A stretch of 64,000 bases of DNA from Liolophura sinensis. Lineage: Eukaryota; Mollusca; Polyplacophora; Chitonida; Chitonidae. The notes under the pieces were generated by a model that was not told the DNA's origin, did no database searches, and worked only from the letters and a program-made list of their open reading frames with translations. This document shows, piece by piece, positions 50,001-61,700 of this stretch (within the stretch, counting starts at the first letter, position 1; the number at the start of each line of letters is the position of its first letter). Made by a program: the position numbers and the translations under genes. The DNA is taken from contig NC_088295.1 of the NCBI RefSeq assembly GCF_032854445.1, positions 71,018,028-71,082,027 of the forward strand. Direction: 5' to 3'.

Positions 50001-53000
50001 CTGTTCATCACTCAAAGATACTACTGGACAAACATACATGTATTGTCTTGGAACTGAAACAATACAAAACTGGGTGCTGGTAGTACCACATCTCCTTACC
50101 CTATCAGGCTTGGTGTCCCGAGCACCATACTGGCTGGGATCCTTAGAGGGATGCTACACTCTTCTCCCTCACAGTTCATGTCCTTGAGGTGCCCTGGGAC
50201 AAAAGAGGTCACCAACACACCTATAGCCCCTGATTTCTGCATGGCAGCCACCTACAATGACAACATCAGTCCTCCTAACATTCATACAATGTGCATAAAC
50301 ATGGATACACATTAAGTTCACATTTTAACAAAATGCACACAGTTTATAATTGTTGATACATACAACACAGGGGGAGTGAGTGAGTGAGTGCTTGGGGTTT
50401 AACGTCGTACTCAACAATTTTTCAGTCATATGACGATGAAGAAATCCTTAGGGTGCATGTACGTGTAATGTGCCTCCTTGTAGCAGGAAGGATTTCCATC
50501 GCTCTTTTATCTAGTGCTGCTTCACTGAGACGACTTACCGAAGGCCAGTAAGCCGCCCCGCCCGAGCCATTATACTGATACGGGTCAACCAGTCGTTGCA
50601 CTATCCCCTTCATGCTGAACGCCAAGCGAGGAAGTTACAACTTCCTCTTTTAAACTCTTAGGTGTGACTCGATCAAGGATTGATCCTGGATCTACCGGTC
50701 CCGAAGCAGACTCTCTACCAACTGTGCTATCCGGGCCAACACAGGGGAACATAGCTCCTTCAGCAACATGCACAGGTAAAGTGTGTTTCACCAAAATTGA
50801 CACATGCAACAAGAGTAGTTTCTATGGGTTTTTATTCTGTATTGATTCTTACCTTAGTGAAGAATGAGCAGCCACCTGAGGTCACATAGGCCACACTACC
50901 ATTGACAGCGGGTGAGGGGAGACAACCACTGCCTGCATCTGTCAGGGCTATAGCAGTCTTGTTTGGGAAGATGGACTCAGGAGAAGGCAGCCAATCATAA
51001 CGAGCATCCAGTCGTTCGGAAACTATGGCACCACTGATATCTGAACAGAGTGTAAATTCATGCTTGAAACAACTTTATCTCTGTAAATACATCTTACCAC
51101 TGACAAACTCTGTAGCAACTTCAAAACACACTGGGGCCTCCATGGCTCAGTTGGTTAGCATGCTAGCACAGCGTAATGACCAGGGAGCCTCTAACCAATG
51201 CGGTCGCTGTGAGTTCAAGTCCAGTTCATGCTGGCTTCCTCTCCGGCCGTACGTGGGAAAGTCTGTCAGCAACCCGCAGATGGTCGTTGGTTTCCCCTGC
51301 ACTCTGCCCGGTTTCCTCCCACCATAATCCTGGCCGCTGTCACATAAGTGAAATATTCTTGAGTATGGCGTAAAACACCAATCAAATAAATAAATAAAAT
51401 AAATAAAAACACATACGATTGATACAAATGACTAAGTCTAGGCAACTAAATGCACTGTACAAGATCTGCAAAAATTTTCTCTGGGGAACTTCTCACAGTT
51501 TCAAATATTCTGTGACAACGCACATATTTATCAGTGTAAGATTTTGATGTACAAAATATTCATATTCAAAAGACTAACAGCTATCAGTCAACCTGTAACC
51601 TGTGTATGGTTGTGAGTTTTTCCCCTGCTCAGCCTGGTTTCCTCACGCCATAATGCTGGCCACTGTCCTATACGTGAATCACACGTATTCTTCATCATGA
51701 CATAACAACATCAATCAAATAAATATACGTCCGTCAACCTACTGCTTGGCTTATTACATGTACACAGATGTTGTTACCTGGCGACTGAACAACCACTTGG
51801 GAATAGCCACAGTTGTGATCTACACACATCCATTCCTTTAGTACACTGGGTATCCAATTCCCTAAACCCTTCACAGGGCTAACAACAAAATGAAGCCGAC
51901 TGGAAATATCACTGAAGCTAACCGAACTGGACCTGTATGGAGAAAACAACTCAATTACAGCCTATGGATCAAATCTGACTGTTTACACTCCCAGTGAATT
52001 GTATGTGGGTGGGATGGGAAGAGGAGTTCAATAATTAACACAGTTGAATAATGAAGTTGAGCATATAAATACAAACATAAATACGAAACAGTTGTGGTAT
52101 GTCTAAAAGGTACATAAAACATCCTTGGGAAAAGAAAAAGGGATAAAGTTTTAATTCTGGTTTGTATGAGCCGTAGGTTTATGTCATATTGTTTAAAATC
52201 GTATTTAACATTTCAACATTAGCATAGAGTGCTTTTAATTTTAAGTCAATCATATGATAAGCTGGTTCATTTCTTTGGCTAAACTGGCCTACTTAATTAG
52301 ATATGAAATAAGAGCATTCAGAGAGATGTGCACCGGTACAATAACTGTGCTGCCTATTGATGTTTATAAGCCTACACTGCCCCTTTCGGCCTGTTGCCAG
52401 TGACTGTGTAAAAAACATGGTGGGTTATAAACCTTACATAGATTGAAAACCCCGCACTATCTGTTGTTTCATCCACAGCGCAGTTGAAAAACCGTCTTTG
52501 AGAGGCACATCAGACAGAAATATAACATGAGTGTTGTTAGGTAGTTTGGAGAGTGGTGTGATTAACGCCACGAAGGAATTCCACAGACAGTCCATGAACC
52601 CCACATCTGGATCATACACGTGAAACATCAAGCTCTTGTTTAACAGTTCCTTGTTAGGGAATTCTAGCACGCCGTCTAATGTTATCAGACTAAATGCGGG
52701 GGCCTTGTCACCGGGGTTGTACGTCACGATCTCTCCATCTTTCAACTTTTCTTCGTTTAATTTATTGAAATGAGCAATGTTAAAATCCGCCACCTGTTTT
52801 TGGTGCTTTGTTATTCGTGTCTGTTGTTTGAGTCCACCATTGACATCAGTCTTCATCTTGCCCTGCATCGGGCGCAAAACTTCCTGATGAGCTTTAGCTA
52901 GTTTAGCAGGTTTATTATCGTTCGGCCGCTGCAGCTTGAACGTGTTGAATCTGGAACTACCCTTCAGCTCCACTAAATGTTCATGTAGTAATGTTGACCG

Positions 53001-53120
53001 AGAAATAAATAGCAACTTATCACTATCTTCTCTTGAAAGAGATATCTGTTCGCTCAAAACAACGATAAACACCACAAGAAAAAATAATACAAAATGACAC
53101 ACGCTTGTGAACGCCGCCAT
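44083..53120 (-). CDS. Secreted Trx-like/PA/PNGase F-domain protein
   Basis: Eleven minus-strand exons: 53120-52438, 51932-51778, 51040-50853, 50251-50100, 49704-49567, 49252-49125, 48461-48290, 48030-47885, 47041-46929, 44688-44565, 44345-44083. They give 2262 nt, 753 aa. Start at the ATG at 53120 (AAAATGGCGGC context); it leads straight into a signal peptide (FVLFFLVVFIVVLSEQ). Residues about 135-215 look thioredoxin-like (YNPGDKAPAFSLITLDG, MFHVYDPDVGF, HVIFLSDVPL). About 280-393 are a PA domain (ACVTSGG-type loop, MQKSGAIGVLVTSFVPGHL). About 393-753 are PNGase F-like: FAIDSEGRLAESGWWLYP, CAHWDHTIQLFVCC, GRWISPF, VITGHGSDENGCGEFC, GRDGWCDGQQVDSWRIDIT. A similar family exists in fish but appears absent from mammals. 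It may remove N-glycans in the secretory or lysosomal lumen, but activity is not shown. The donor at 47884 (GTTACG) is weak. Confidence 0.86.
44689..46430 (-). repeat. ~53-bp minisatellite grown from a 3' splice-site edge
   Basis: About 31 units, e.g. CATGTGACACAGAGTCACAT + ACACATGGAGCCTGTCATGA + TGGAGTAACTCAG, in the intron 44689-46928. Seen on the gene strand, units near the exon read CTGATTTACTCCATCATGACAGG. The exon itself begins GTGTTGATTTACTCAGTGAT then CACAGGTCATG, so unit and exon start are related. Units nearest the exon are longer and more diverged; those beyond about 45300 are more uniform. Confidence 0.88.
46431..46928. other. Rest of the PNGase F-gene intron
   Basis: AT-rich; no repeat or exon signal seen apart from the acceptor and donor of the neighbouring exons. 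Confidence 0.5.
47101..47256 (-). repeat. Truncated SINE with 13-bp target-site duplication
   Basis: TTGCTACAAAGTA occurs at 47101-47113 and again at 47244-47256. Between them are (ATTT)n, GATTGGTGTTTTATGCCG, TACTCAAGAATATTTAACTT, GGTGGGAGGAAACCGGG and ATCCGCAGG, the reverse of the 51131 copy. The tRNA head is missing. Confidence 0.88.
49408..49532 (-). repeat. Truncated SINE, same family
   Basis: TTTATTTATTTGATTGGTGT, GTACTCAGGAATATCTCACA, GGTGGGAGAAAAATGG and CCACGACCATCCGCAGGTTG. It sits in the intron just downstream of exon 49704-49567. Confidence 0.8.
50371..50745 (-). repeat. Full-length second-family SINE with tRNA-like head
   Basis: GAGTGAGTGAGTGCTTGGGG, TTTAACGTCGTACTCAACAA, CAGTCATATGACGATGAAG and GCTGCTTCACTGAGACGACT lead to an antisense tRNA-like end (GGTGTGACTCGATCAAGGAT to CAACTGTGCTATCC). 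It lies in the PA-domain intron 50252-50852. A fragment of the same head lies at about 59398-59460. Confidence 0.8.
51131..51410 (+). repeat. Full-length tRNA-derived SINE
   Basis: The tRNA-like head is GGGGCCTCCATGGCTCAGTT, GGTTAGCATGC and GCTGTGAGTTCAAGTCC. The body (GCAACCCGCAGATGGTCGTT, GTTTCCTCCCACCATAATCC, TTCTTGAGTATGGCG) ends in CACCAATCAAATAAATAAAT. AAAACACA flanks both ends and may be a short target-site duplication. A diverged partial copy follows at about 51590-51725. Confidence 0.88.
51590..51725 (+). repeat. Partial SINE, same family
   Basis: CCCTGCTCAGCCTGGTTTCC, TCACGCCATAATGCTGGCCA and AACATCAATCAAATAAATA match the 3' half of the copy at 51131. Confidence 0.75.
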
Positions 53121-55794
53121 TTTTGTGTCATGTGATTTGCTCGGCAAATTAAATTCTACACCTTCATGTAAGTCGGATAAAGCTACGTGGATTTGGTTGC
53201 AATGTCACCTAGATAAAATGTTGACCAAATACTAGTATTGATACTTGTTTTTGTCGGATATGCACCAAGACTGTCAAATATATCATTTCAGAACACAAGT
53301 TAGTACGGTAAGCCAGTACAGTAAGACAGTAGGCCTAATTTCACTCACTTGCTTGTCGGAAATGTTATTTAGGCCTGTTTCCTCAACCATGGGGGCTACC
53401 TGTTTGTGCCAGTGTTTATTTGTCTGTTTGTCAGCAACTTTACGAGAAAGGTTATGCAGGGATTGTGATGAAATTATGTGCACTGGTAACCCGAATCGAC
53501 ATGGATCCCAGATGACCGATTAGAGCAGAGTATACTGTCCCTTTGACTGTAGTGCGGGAATTTGTAACTTCAGCTATGGCGGAGGTTTGCGGCCTTTGCC
53601 TTCCAGTTCATTACCGTCCACCAGGAACATTATGTTTTTGCCGTCTTTTGGTGGCCTGTCTGTCGGCGAAATTACGTGCACGGGTTGGCCTTGGGCCAAG
53701 GACCAATCCAATAAATGTTGATGTTGATCCGGATCAACAAAGTATGTGAACGATTCTTCACCATTGATAGGCTAGGTGATACGCAAATGTAAATGCATGG
53801 CAGCTAGTAGTTGTAACGACTGAAGTTTGTTCTCTAGGAGTATCCTCTCTAGGCCTATTCCATTCAGCTGAATAGTGTTCTTACGGCACACTTACGGCAC
53901 CACAGGAGGCCTGTATATTCACTAATTTTCACTTGACCGGGGTCAGCTTTATGGTTTATAAAATATAATGAAATGATATTAAGTCCAGACAACGGGCACT
54001 TGGCACTGTGCCATGCAGTCAAAACTCTACGAGTATATTCGTCTAAAATAGCCAGGTAATACAATTTTAAATGAACTATTCAGAGTATATAGGCTATATA
54101 GACGTGATATTTTCAAAACCCGAATGAACAGTAGGCCTACGCACATGGTGGGGCTTTAGGGAAAACTCGTCTGCCTTCAAAACGGAGGACTATCACTGAC
54201 TTGAAAAAATCGTGTTAACTTCTTTTGCTTGTTTGTATAGGCTACATGTGTGCCTGGAGTTCAAATTCCCCTTAGACACTATTTCCCTCATCTCACGAAC
54301 GTCATGACAAAGGTACCATGCCGACAAGACACACAACTCAGCCAGAGTAAAACTAACCGGTCTGACCCGTTTCCTTGAGCGATAATCCAGGAAACTACAG
54401 GCATTTATACTTGTAAATGTAACTTTTCTTATCTATTAATTTGTGTTTGAGACACAACAATCATTTTCGCATTGACTACACCGTATTACGGTACAGAAAT
54501 ATTAAGATAAATTCAACATTTACAGATTGGACTGCGAAAAAGTCGTATAAATTTAGCCTTCTTTCTTTCCCTTACCCGTCTAGAAAGAGCTATTGATACA
54601 GTAAATCAAGATATCCTACTCAGACACTTAATCATTATAGTTTTCGAGGTGTTGGTAACGACTGGTTCTTTAGTTTTCCCGCTTGACTCGGTTAATTCTC
54701 GGTCCACTGTTTTTCTTCATCTCCACTGATGATCTGAATGTGTGTTCTGACATGTTGAAGATGAGCAAAGTGCAATGTTTACGCATTATGACCCATCTGT
54801 ATTATTTGGTTTTCCTACAATATGTTGTCTTCAAACGTCGCCAGAAATAAACTGGTGCGTGATAAAGGAACAAAGCCTATAGTCTGTAAACGGCTACGTC
54901 CACTACTTTTTATTTATTTATTTCATTGGTGTTTTGCGCAGCACTCAAGAACATTTTCACTTCTTGACTGCGTGTCTTCTTTTGTGAATTGCATGAGCGG
55001 GAACTATTTTTATTTATTTATTGATGTATTCATTTATTTGATTGGCGCTGGAACTATTTTTAAGGATTGATAAATCTTTCATCAGTGATATTTAGTAACG
55101 AAATTTGAATACTTAAGAGAGAATCTGTGTCATACTCCGGCTTTCATAAGAATCTTTCATGTTCTTTGACATCTTGAATATGACATCTTACTTTTCGTTT
55201 TGTGGCTACTATTAGGCTAAAGAGAATTTAGCCTAACAATAGTCGTACATTTAGTTTCATAATATTTGTTTTCACAATATATACATCATCATATTCCCTT
55301 TCTTAAATTGCAGTTTATTTACGTTACACCCTTTTTATGAAGTATCACAAATATGGCTATGTTAAATACAAAATTGCTTTTGTCAAAAGACAGAGAGACT
55401 GTTCTGAACATTTGTCCCATAGCAAGCCTTGTGGTATTTAGGATACTGACTCTCACTGTGCACCAGCTGGGACCAGTATTAGTTGTACTGATTTGGCCCG
55501 GACATTGGACCCTGTGTACTGGGTAAAGTCTTGTTTATGTGTGCCAATCTCTATCTTTGACTAGATACTAATATGGCTTGGTTATCCTTCCCCATTGTTT
55601 ATGGGTTTCTTGGTGGATAGGCCAGACTTAATAAACGATTATATATGCGTGATTTAGATATATAGGTCTAGTAAAGACTACAGTTCAACAGCCTGGATAA
55701 ATGACACCGTGTATCACCTAAGCCACCTGTTCACACAGATAACCAGCGACGTAATTGAGTGTTATAATTGTCATCGCCTGATCTTAAATGAACA
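53121..55794. other. Intergenic stretch between divergent PNGase F-like and SLC49A4-like genes
   Basis: 53385-53745 resembles a widespread dispersed element: TTTGTCAGCAACTTTACGAG, TGTGATGAAATTATGTGCAC, GGCGGAGGTTTGCGGCC, GGGCCAAGGACCAATCC and TGATCCGGATCAAC. SINE tail pieces lie at 54910-54975 and 55000-55062. I see no other gene and no clear core promoter. Confidence 0.5.
55000..55062 (-). repeat. Very short SINE stub with 13-bp target-site duplication
   Basis: GGAACTATTTTTA is at 55000-55012 and again at 55050-55062. Between them is only the SINE 3' end in reverse (TTTATTTATTGATG, CATTTATTTGATTGGCGCT). Confidence 0.75.
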
Positions 55795-58700
55795 ATGGAC
55801 GACGAAACTGAGGAACACAAAAGTAACAGCGACAAATGTCCACTTCTTCACAAAGAGAACACTTTCGATCAGTACAGTTATACAAGTCTGGGATCTGTAC
55901 AAGACGACAGTGGCAATGAGGATGGCTCTGATTCGGAGGGGCCGGGACATGGGCGTGGTTCTGCCACCAAGGAAACCGTCAGACTCTACAACAGAAGGTT
56001 CTATATCCTCACCCTCTTCTCTCTCATAGCAATCGTACAGGGGCTAGTCTGGAACACGTGGAGTCCTATATCCCAGTCTGCCAAACGTGTCTTCCACTGG
56101 TCGGATGGGGATGTAGCTTTGTTGGCAGACTGGGGGCCTATTACATACGTCATCTCTATGGTCTTCTTCTCTTGGCTTTTAGACACCAAAGGTACGTTTA
56201 TAATTCCAGAAACATAGTACAAATGACTTCCACCCATAACAAGAAACTAATTATACCAAAAGAGGCGATATTTCAGTCAGTTAATAAAATGTGCAAGTAC
56301 TTCTGGAGAGATATTAAGTTTAACGATCGACATACATATGACAACTGTTGAGTTATTTGAAAGCTTAACATCTTCAGGCCAACACTATCAGGATTTCAGA
56401 ATAATTTCATCTTTAAGTTAGAAAACAGAATGAATGTTCAAAGCTGTTCACCTTGCACAAATGTAATCGTTCCACTACTTTACTTTATAGCAGCTTTTTC
56501 TTAATCTTCAGTCTGTGATCTTCATAATCGGTCTGTGCTACTTACAAATATGATCTCTATTATCGGTTTCTTATCATACTTAGAAAATCGTGGTGGTCTT
56601 CTTAAATTCGTAATTCCGTTTTTGTATGGGCTATATTCTGGGATGTAAAATGATGATTCAATAATCTGTTAAGTGCCGTATATTACATTTGTAGTACATA
56701 TTCTTCCTCCTGTAGGCTTGAAAGTGTCGTGTTTAGTCTGCAGTTTTCTTCTTGCTGGAGGAACGGGTATAAGGTGTATCACGGAGGAACAACCATGGGC
56801 AAACTGGTAGGTGTTAGTCTAGAGTTAAATAGCTCATGACGACATGAATAGGAAAATACACACTATGGGTTACCTTTGTACATACATAGTATCATAGATT
56901 GTGAAACATTAATTTACTTGATTCTGTATTAACAGGTTAATGCACAGCGGTCAGATTTTGAATGGGTTTGCGGGCCCTATTGCCATGGCGGGATGTACCG
57001 TTATCTCGGCAGTCTGGTTCCCGCCAAACCAGCGAACCACGGCCACCAGTATTGGAGCAATGTGTAACGTGTTTGGAGTGGCGGTGTCATTCCTCATAGG
57101 TAATATATATTAGGTCAGCTGAGACTAAATACAAATAATTTACCACCCTGGACAGCTTTGTTGTTGCATGAAACTGGAGTTATTGATATACCATGAAAAT
57201 TATGGTTCGTGCATTGTTCCAGGCCTTGTTTTCGAATCGGTGAAACTGGGACTATTTCGTTATTTTATTGTAGGCCCCCTTTTGGTTCCACAGCATCGAC
57301 TTGATTGCAATATGACACAGCTTCTCGATTACAATGAAAGGTATAATTCTCGTTCTTTCGTAGTATGTAAAATTATCATCCGTAATAATTCACTGTTCAT
57401 ACTATATAAGCAAATTTGTTTTCAGTTAACTTTACTGCTTCGGTTGCCTCGTAGTTGGGAGAGGCTGGGATCAAACCCACCTCGGGGCTATACTAAAGAC
57501 TTTTAAAATGGTACTTGCTACTGCCTTGCTTGGCGCTCAGCACTGAGAGGTTAAAGCAAGGAGACATGACTGGTTGGCCCGGTGGCTGTATAACGTGACA
57601 GGGTGGGGTGTCATGTCTGGTGTCTTTGGCATGGTATTTCGGTGGCGGCATCACTGTGGCGACGTGGATTCGGTGAAGACAACTTGCCTTTCATCGTTTA
57701 GGAATATAACTTGCCAAACGATAAATGGCAATCACTTGCCACCTGTTTCCTCCACGTACAATACATTGACAGCCATCGTAAGTGTAAACCATTCTGACGT
57801 GACGTTAAACAAGAATAAATCAATCAATTATTCAATCAAAGTTAATCCTTAGAGCTAACAGGATTGTAAGTTGCTGTTCACACATGAGACACTGGTGAAT
57901 AACGTAAATATTGTTGTAGTCAAACTATGCTGCACAGCTCCTCACAGTCCGGTAACTACAGTGATCCGGGATGTGGCAACGTTACGGCCATGAAAGGTTG
58001 GTGTCGCAAGAAGTTAGACTTGATGACTTCGTTTTTAAGTGGAAGATCACACATAAATTATTCTAACTTTTCTGGAAACATTGAAGAAGACATCATTTGA
58101 TCAGAATAATAACTAAATTTGTTAATACTTCAATTCTTGTTTAATATTCGCTGTCAAGCTTAATTCAGAATTTTGTACATTTGTTTTCAGAATTACTCGG
58201 ACAAGAGCGTTTAGACGTTATGAAGTTGCTGTACATAGGTGGGTGTATTTTCAATTTTGTTTTCGGTTCTCGGGTCGGATCAGTGCACAATCACACACAT
58301 TATGGAGTCGGATTGGCGCACAACCACACATATTATAGAGTCGGATTAGTGCACCATCGCACACAGTATTGACTGCGCAGAGTGATTTATACGGAAATAT
58401 TTTTCTGCCTTTTCAGGCGTAATGTACTACATGTTATTTTTTCGGTCTTTTCAGACGGATTGTATTAAATGTTAAGGTTTTTCCGCCTTTTCAGGCGTAG
58501 TGTACGACATGTTAAGGTTTTTGTGGAATACATCTTTCTGGAGGTTGTCTGTGAAATATCCACAATATTCTGTTAAAAATTTTCTTATTGGAATTTATGT
58601 TTTAGGCACTGCTTCTGTATTTTCTTGTGAAAATGCCTTCATGCTCCATTGTTACGGTTTACGTACATATAGAGTTTGAAACAGCTGATTCAGTTGTTCT

Positions 58701-61700
58701 GGAGACATTTTTGTATGCCTTCGTTAAAAGCCCTAAATTCTGCAGCATTATGGTTTTCGTTGACAGAGCATTATTTTGCTTTGCTAAATGCCCTGCAGTC
58801 TCCTTTGTTACTGTTTATGTTGTCACGCTTTGGATTGGCTGTTTCATTTATTCTGGCTTTACTTTTATGTTTCTTTACTAAAACCCATACATGCTGTGGT
58901 GTTACTGCTTTTTGTTGACAGAATTTGGCATAGCTGGTTCAGTTTTTCTGGCAACACTTCTGTATTTCCCGGCTAAACCTCCACACCCTCCCAGTATAAC
59001 AGCCACCGTGGACAGGGCGGACTTTAAAGCAGGAGTAATGTCACTGCTCAAGTAAACGGTTGAGTTTCTTTGGAAAGTAAATTATTTTCATGCACAGTTA
59101 AGTGAAATCCCCCTGTCTGTTCGCCCATCCGTTTCATACACCGTATATTGTTTTGTACTCCTACATTAAGCTAAGGAAGCCTCTGAAACTCACAGATTTT
59201 GTAGCATATTCCACTTGTATCCCAAATGACGTTTTTTTTATTTTTATTTTACTCGTGTTTCACTTCTTTTTTATCTTTTTAAGTGGGGGGGAGGAGGTGG
59301 GGGGGGGGGGTCCTGGAGCTCATTATCTTTGTAGTAGATACTTATAGCCTACCGGTATACACCTAAATAATTTTCCGGTAATTAAGATTATCCTCTTTAA
59401 AGATCTTAGGCGTGACCCGACCCAAGATTGACCCTGGATCTACTGATACCGATCTATGACTTGGTGATGTATATACTGGTAACATTCTACACAAATGAAA
59501 AAGGGTTTGATTTTATTCCAGGGTTTGACACATGACCTGAGAGGTAATAATCCTTGTGTTTGATTTCCAGGAATCGTCATTTTTGGCTGATTTCTCTGGT
59601 ATATGGCTTGTCTATAGGGATTGAGAATACCTGGATGTCCGTCCTGGATATCAACTTTAATAAGCTGGGAGTGTCACAAGTACTTCGACCTTTATTCTCT
59701 AAACCGTGTTCTAGTGAACATGGAACATGACAATTTAAAGGAAAGAATGAGCATAAGTATACAAGAGAGGCGTGTGTAGGCTGTCATGTATGTTGACGTC
59801 TTATTTTCTCCAGTCTATTTTGAGTATTTGGACCCAAACTGTATCATTTGTCGGGCTCATTAGAGAGCTCAGGCGACACAATGGCTGCTCTTACAGCTGT
59901 CTATATCCTAGAATTTGATTGCGTTTGTCTCGCTTGTGATATTTATTTGTTTGTCATTGTAAACATTGTCCTTATTTTATGTTCGAATATTTTCAATTCA
60001 GGCACAGATATACTATTGCAGCATTAAAAAAACCGAACCAATGGAAATCAAGCTTGCGTGGTAGCCTTTTTAGATCTGTTAAAAAAAAACGTTAAAACTG
60101 AAAAAAAAAACAGAATATCTTCTGGTGTATTGTTTCTTAGGACCAAGCCGGCTGGATGGGTTTTTATGCCACTGTAGCCGGTACTATAGGCGCCATGGTC
60201 GTTGCTAGGTAAGCAGTATTAATTTTGGTCATACTTATGCAATCTGTGGAAGCCCATCGGGTCATCACAACATCTTTTTGCCCTATCGCTCCGTCGTTCT
60301 TCACTTACACAAATAAAATATCGGTGGTCTCGTTTTCGCCCTATCAGGCTGAGAGAAACGCAGAAAACGACGCCAATTTAGCTGCGGAATGAGGTGGTTT
60401 TCTGCTCTTGATATATCCACATACAACATGCCTTTCTGTCTTCCTGTAATGATTCAAAGATGAGAACCACGGTATTTTGATGTGAAATGGAGCGTTTCTC
60501 CCACTGTTTGTGAGTGAAACAAAAAGATCGACAATGCAACAACAAGACATTTTATTTGTTAAATTTCGCCTTCAGGTAGCACATTGGCGCATGGTCTGGA
60601 GCCCCAACAGCTGGTGATTTCACAAATGCTGCTGGGGCAAACCCAATGAACTGCTCCTTATGGCGTTTACATCAGCATATCTTTAACCAGAAGGTCATAT
60701 CTTTAGTTTTTAATGTCGTTTTGGCGCATTGACTGCAATCCGATAGCGCGACAACACAATATATTAATTTTAAATTTAATAGCAACCCCTTTAATTTTAC
60801 ACGGCTAAGATAACCTATCACACCAGCTTTTGTTCATTATTTCTATGATTTTTGTGTTAAAATCTTGTACTGTTTGATATTCCAGGTTCGCGGACACCTT
60901 TGCCAAACACATGAAGGTGTATCTCTTAGTGCTGTATGCACTGTCTTCTGGTGCCTTTATCTGGATTGCTTTGATGTTCATCCAAGTAGCACCGTTCCAA
61001 ACAGGTAACTAACATCGACCTTAAAACTATTAATTTTTCGACTGATAACCAATACACAACCGACCAAAAACCTATGTGAGTGGAATGTTGGTCATGTTGG
61101 AAATGCAGAAACTTTAAAAGTGTTCAAAACGTGTTGTAATCACAAAGCAGGACTGAGGTAGTGGTCTACACAGCAAATTACATTAGGCGGGAAAAGCTCC
61201 TCATTGAACTGAATTTAAGACACAATGACGTCATTGTAAAGTGTTATATGACAGTTGCCCGACATTGTGCCTGTTTGCAGAGTACCTGTACATAGCCGTG
61301 GTTCTTGGAGGGTTATGTCTGAACTCCGCTGTACCGTTACTGTATGAGTTGTCTTGTGAGATCACTTTCCCAGTGTCTGAAGGAGTGACAAGTGGCGCCC
61401 TCACTCTTTACTTCAACATCTCGGCTCTGGTCTTCCTCTCTGTCATGATGATACCTAATATAGGTGAGCCAGAGCTATCCGATTGTTTCCATAGGCCCTA
61501 TATATAGCTTTCGGCACAATTCTACAGAAATAAAAAAGTATATCTGCTACAAACAGACGTCACCATACATTTACCGAAATAACGTTGAAAGCAACTTCAA
61601 ACAAATGCAAACAAATATGTAAGCAACAAGGGCTTTAGCAGAGACAATATACTTTTTTTAGTTCAGCCTTGCGCGGAAGTAAGACTGGATTTACATTGAA

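Noticed and set aside
57340-58191. Direct splice 57340 to 58191 in the SLC49A4-like gene
   Set aside because: Puts the downstream exon in a frame that destroys the conserved QERLDVMKLLYI segment; the 32-nt exon restores it.
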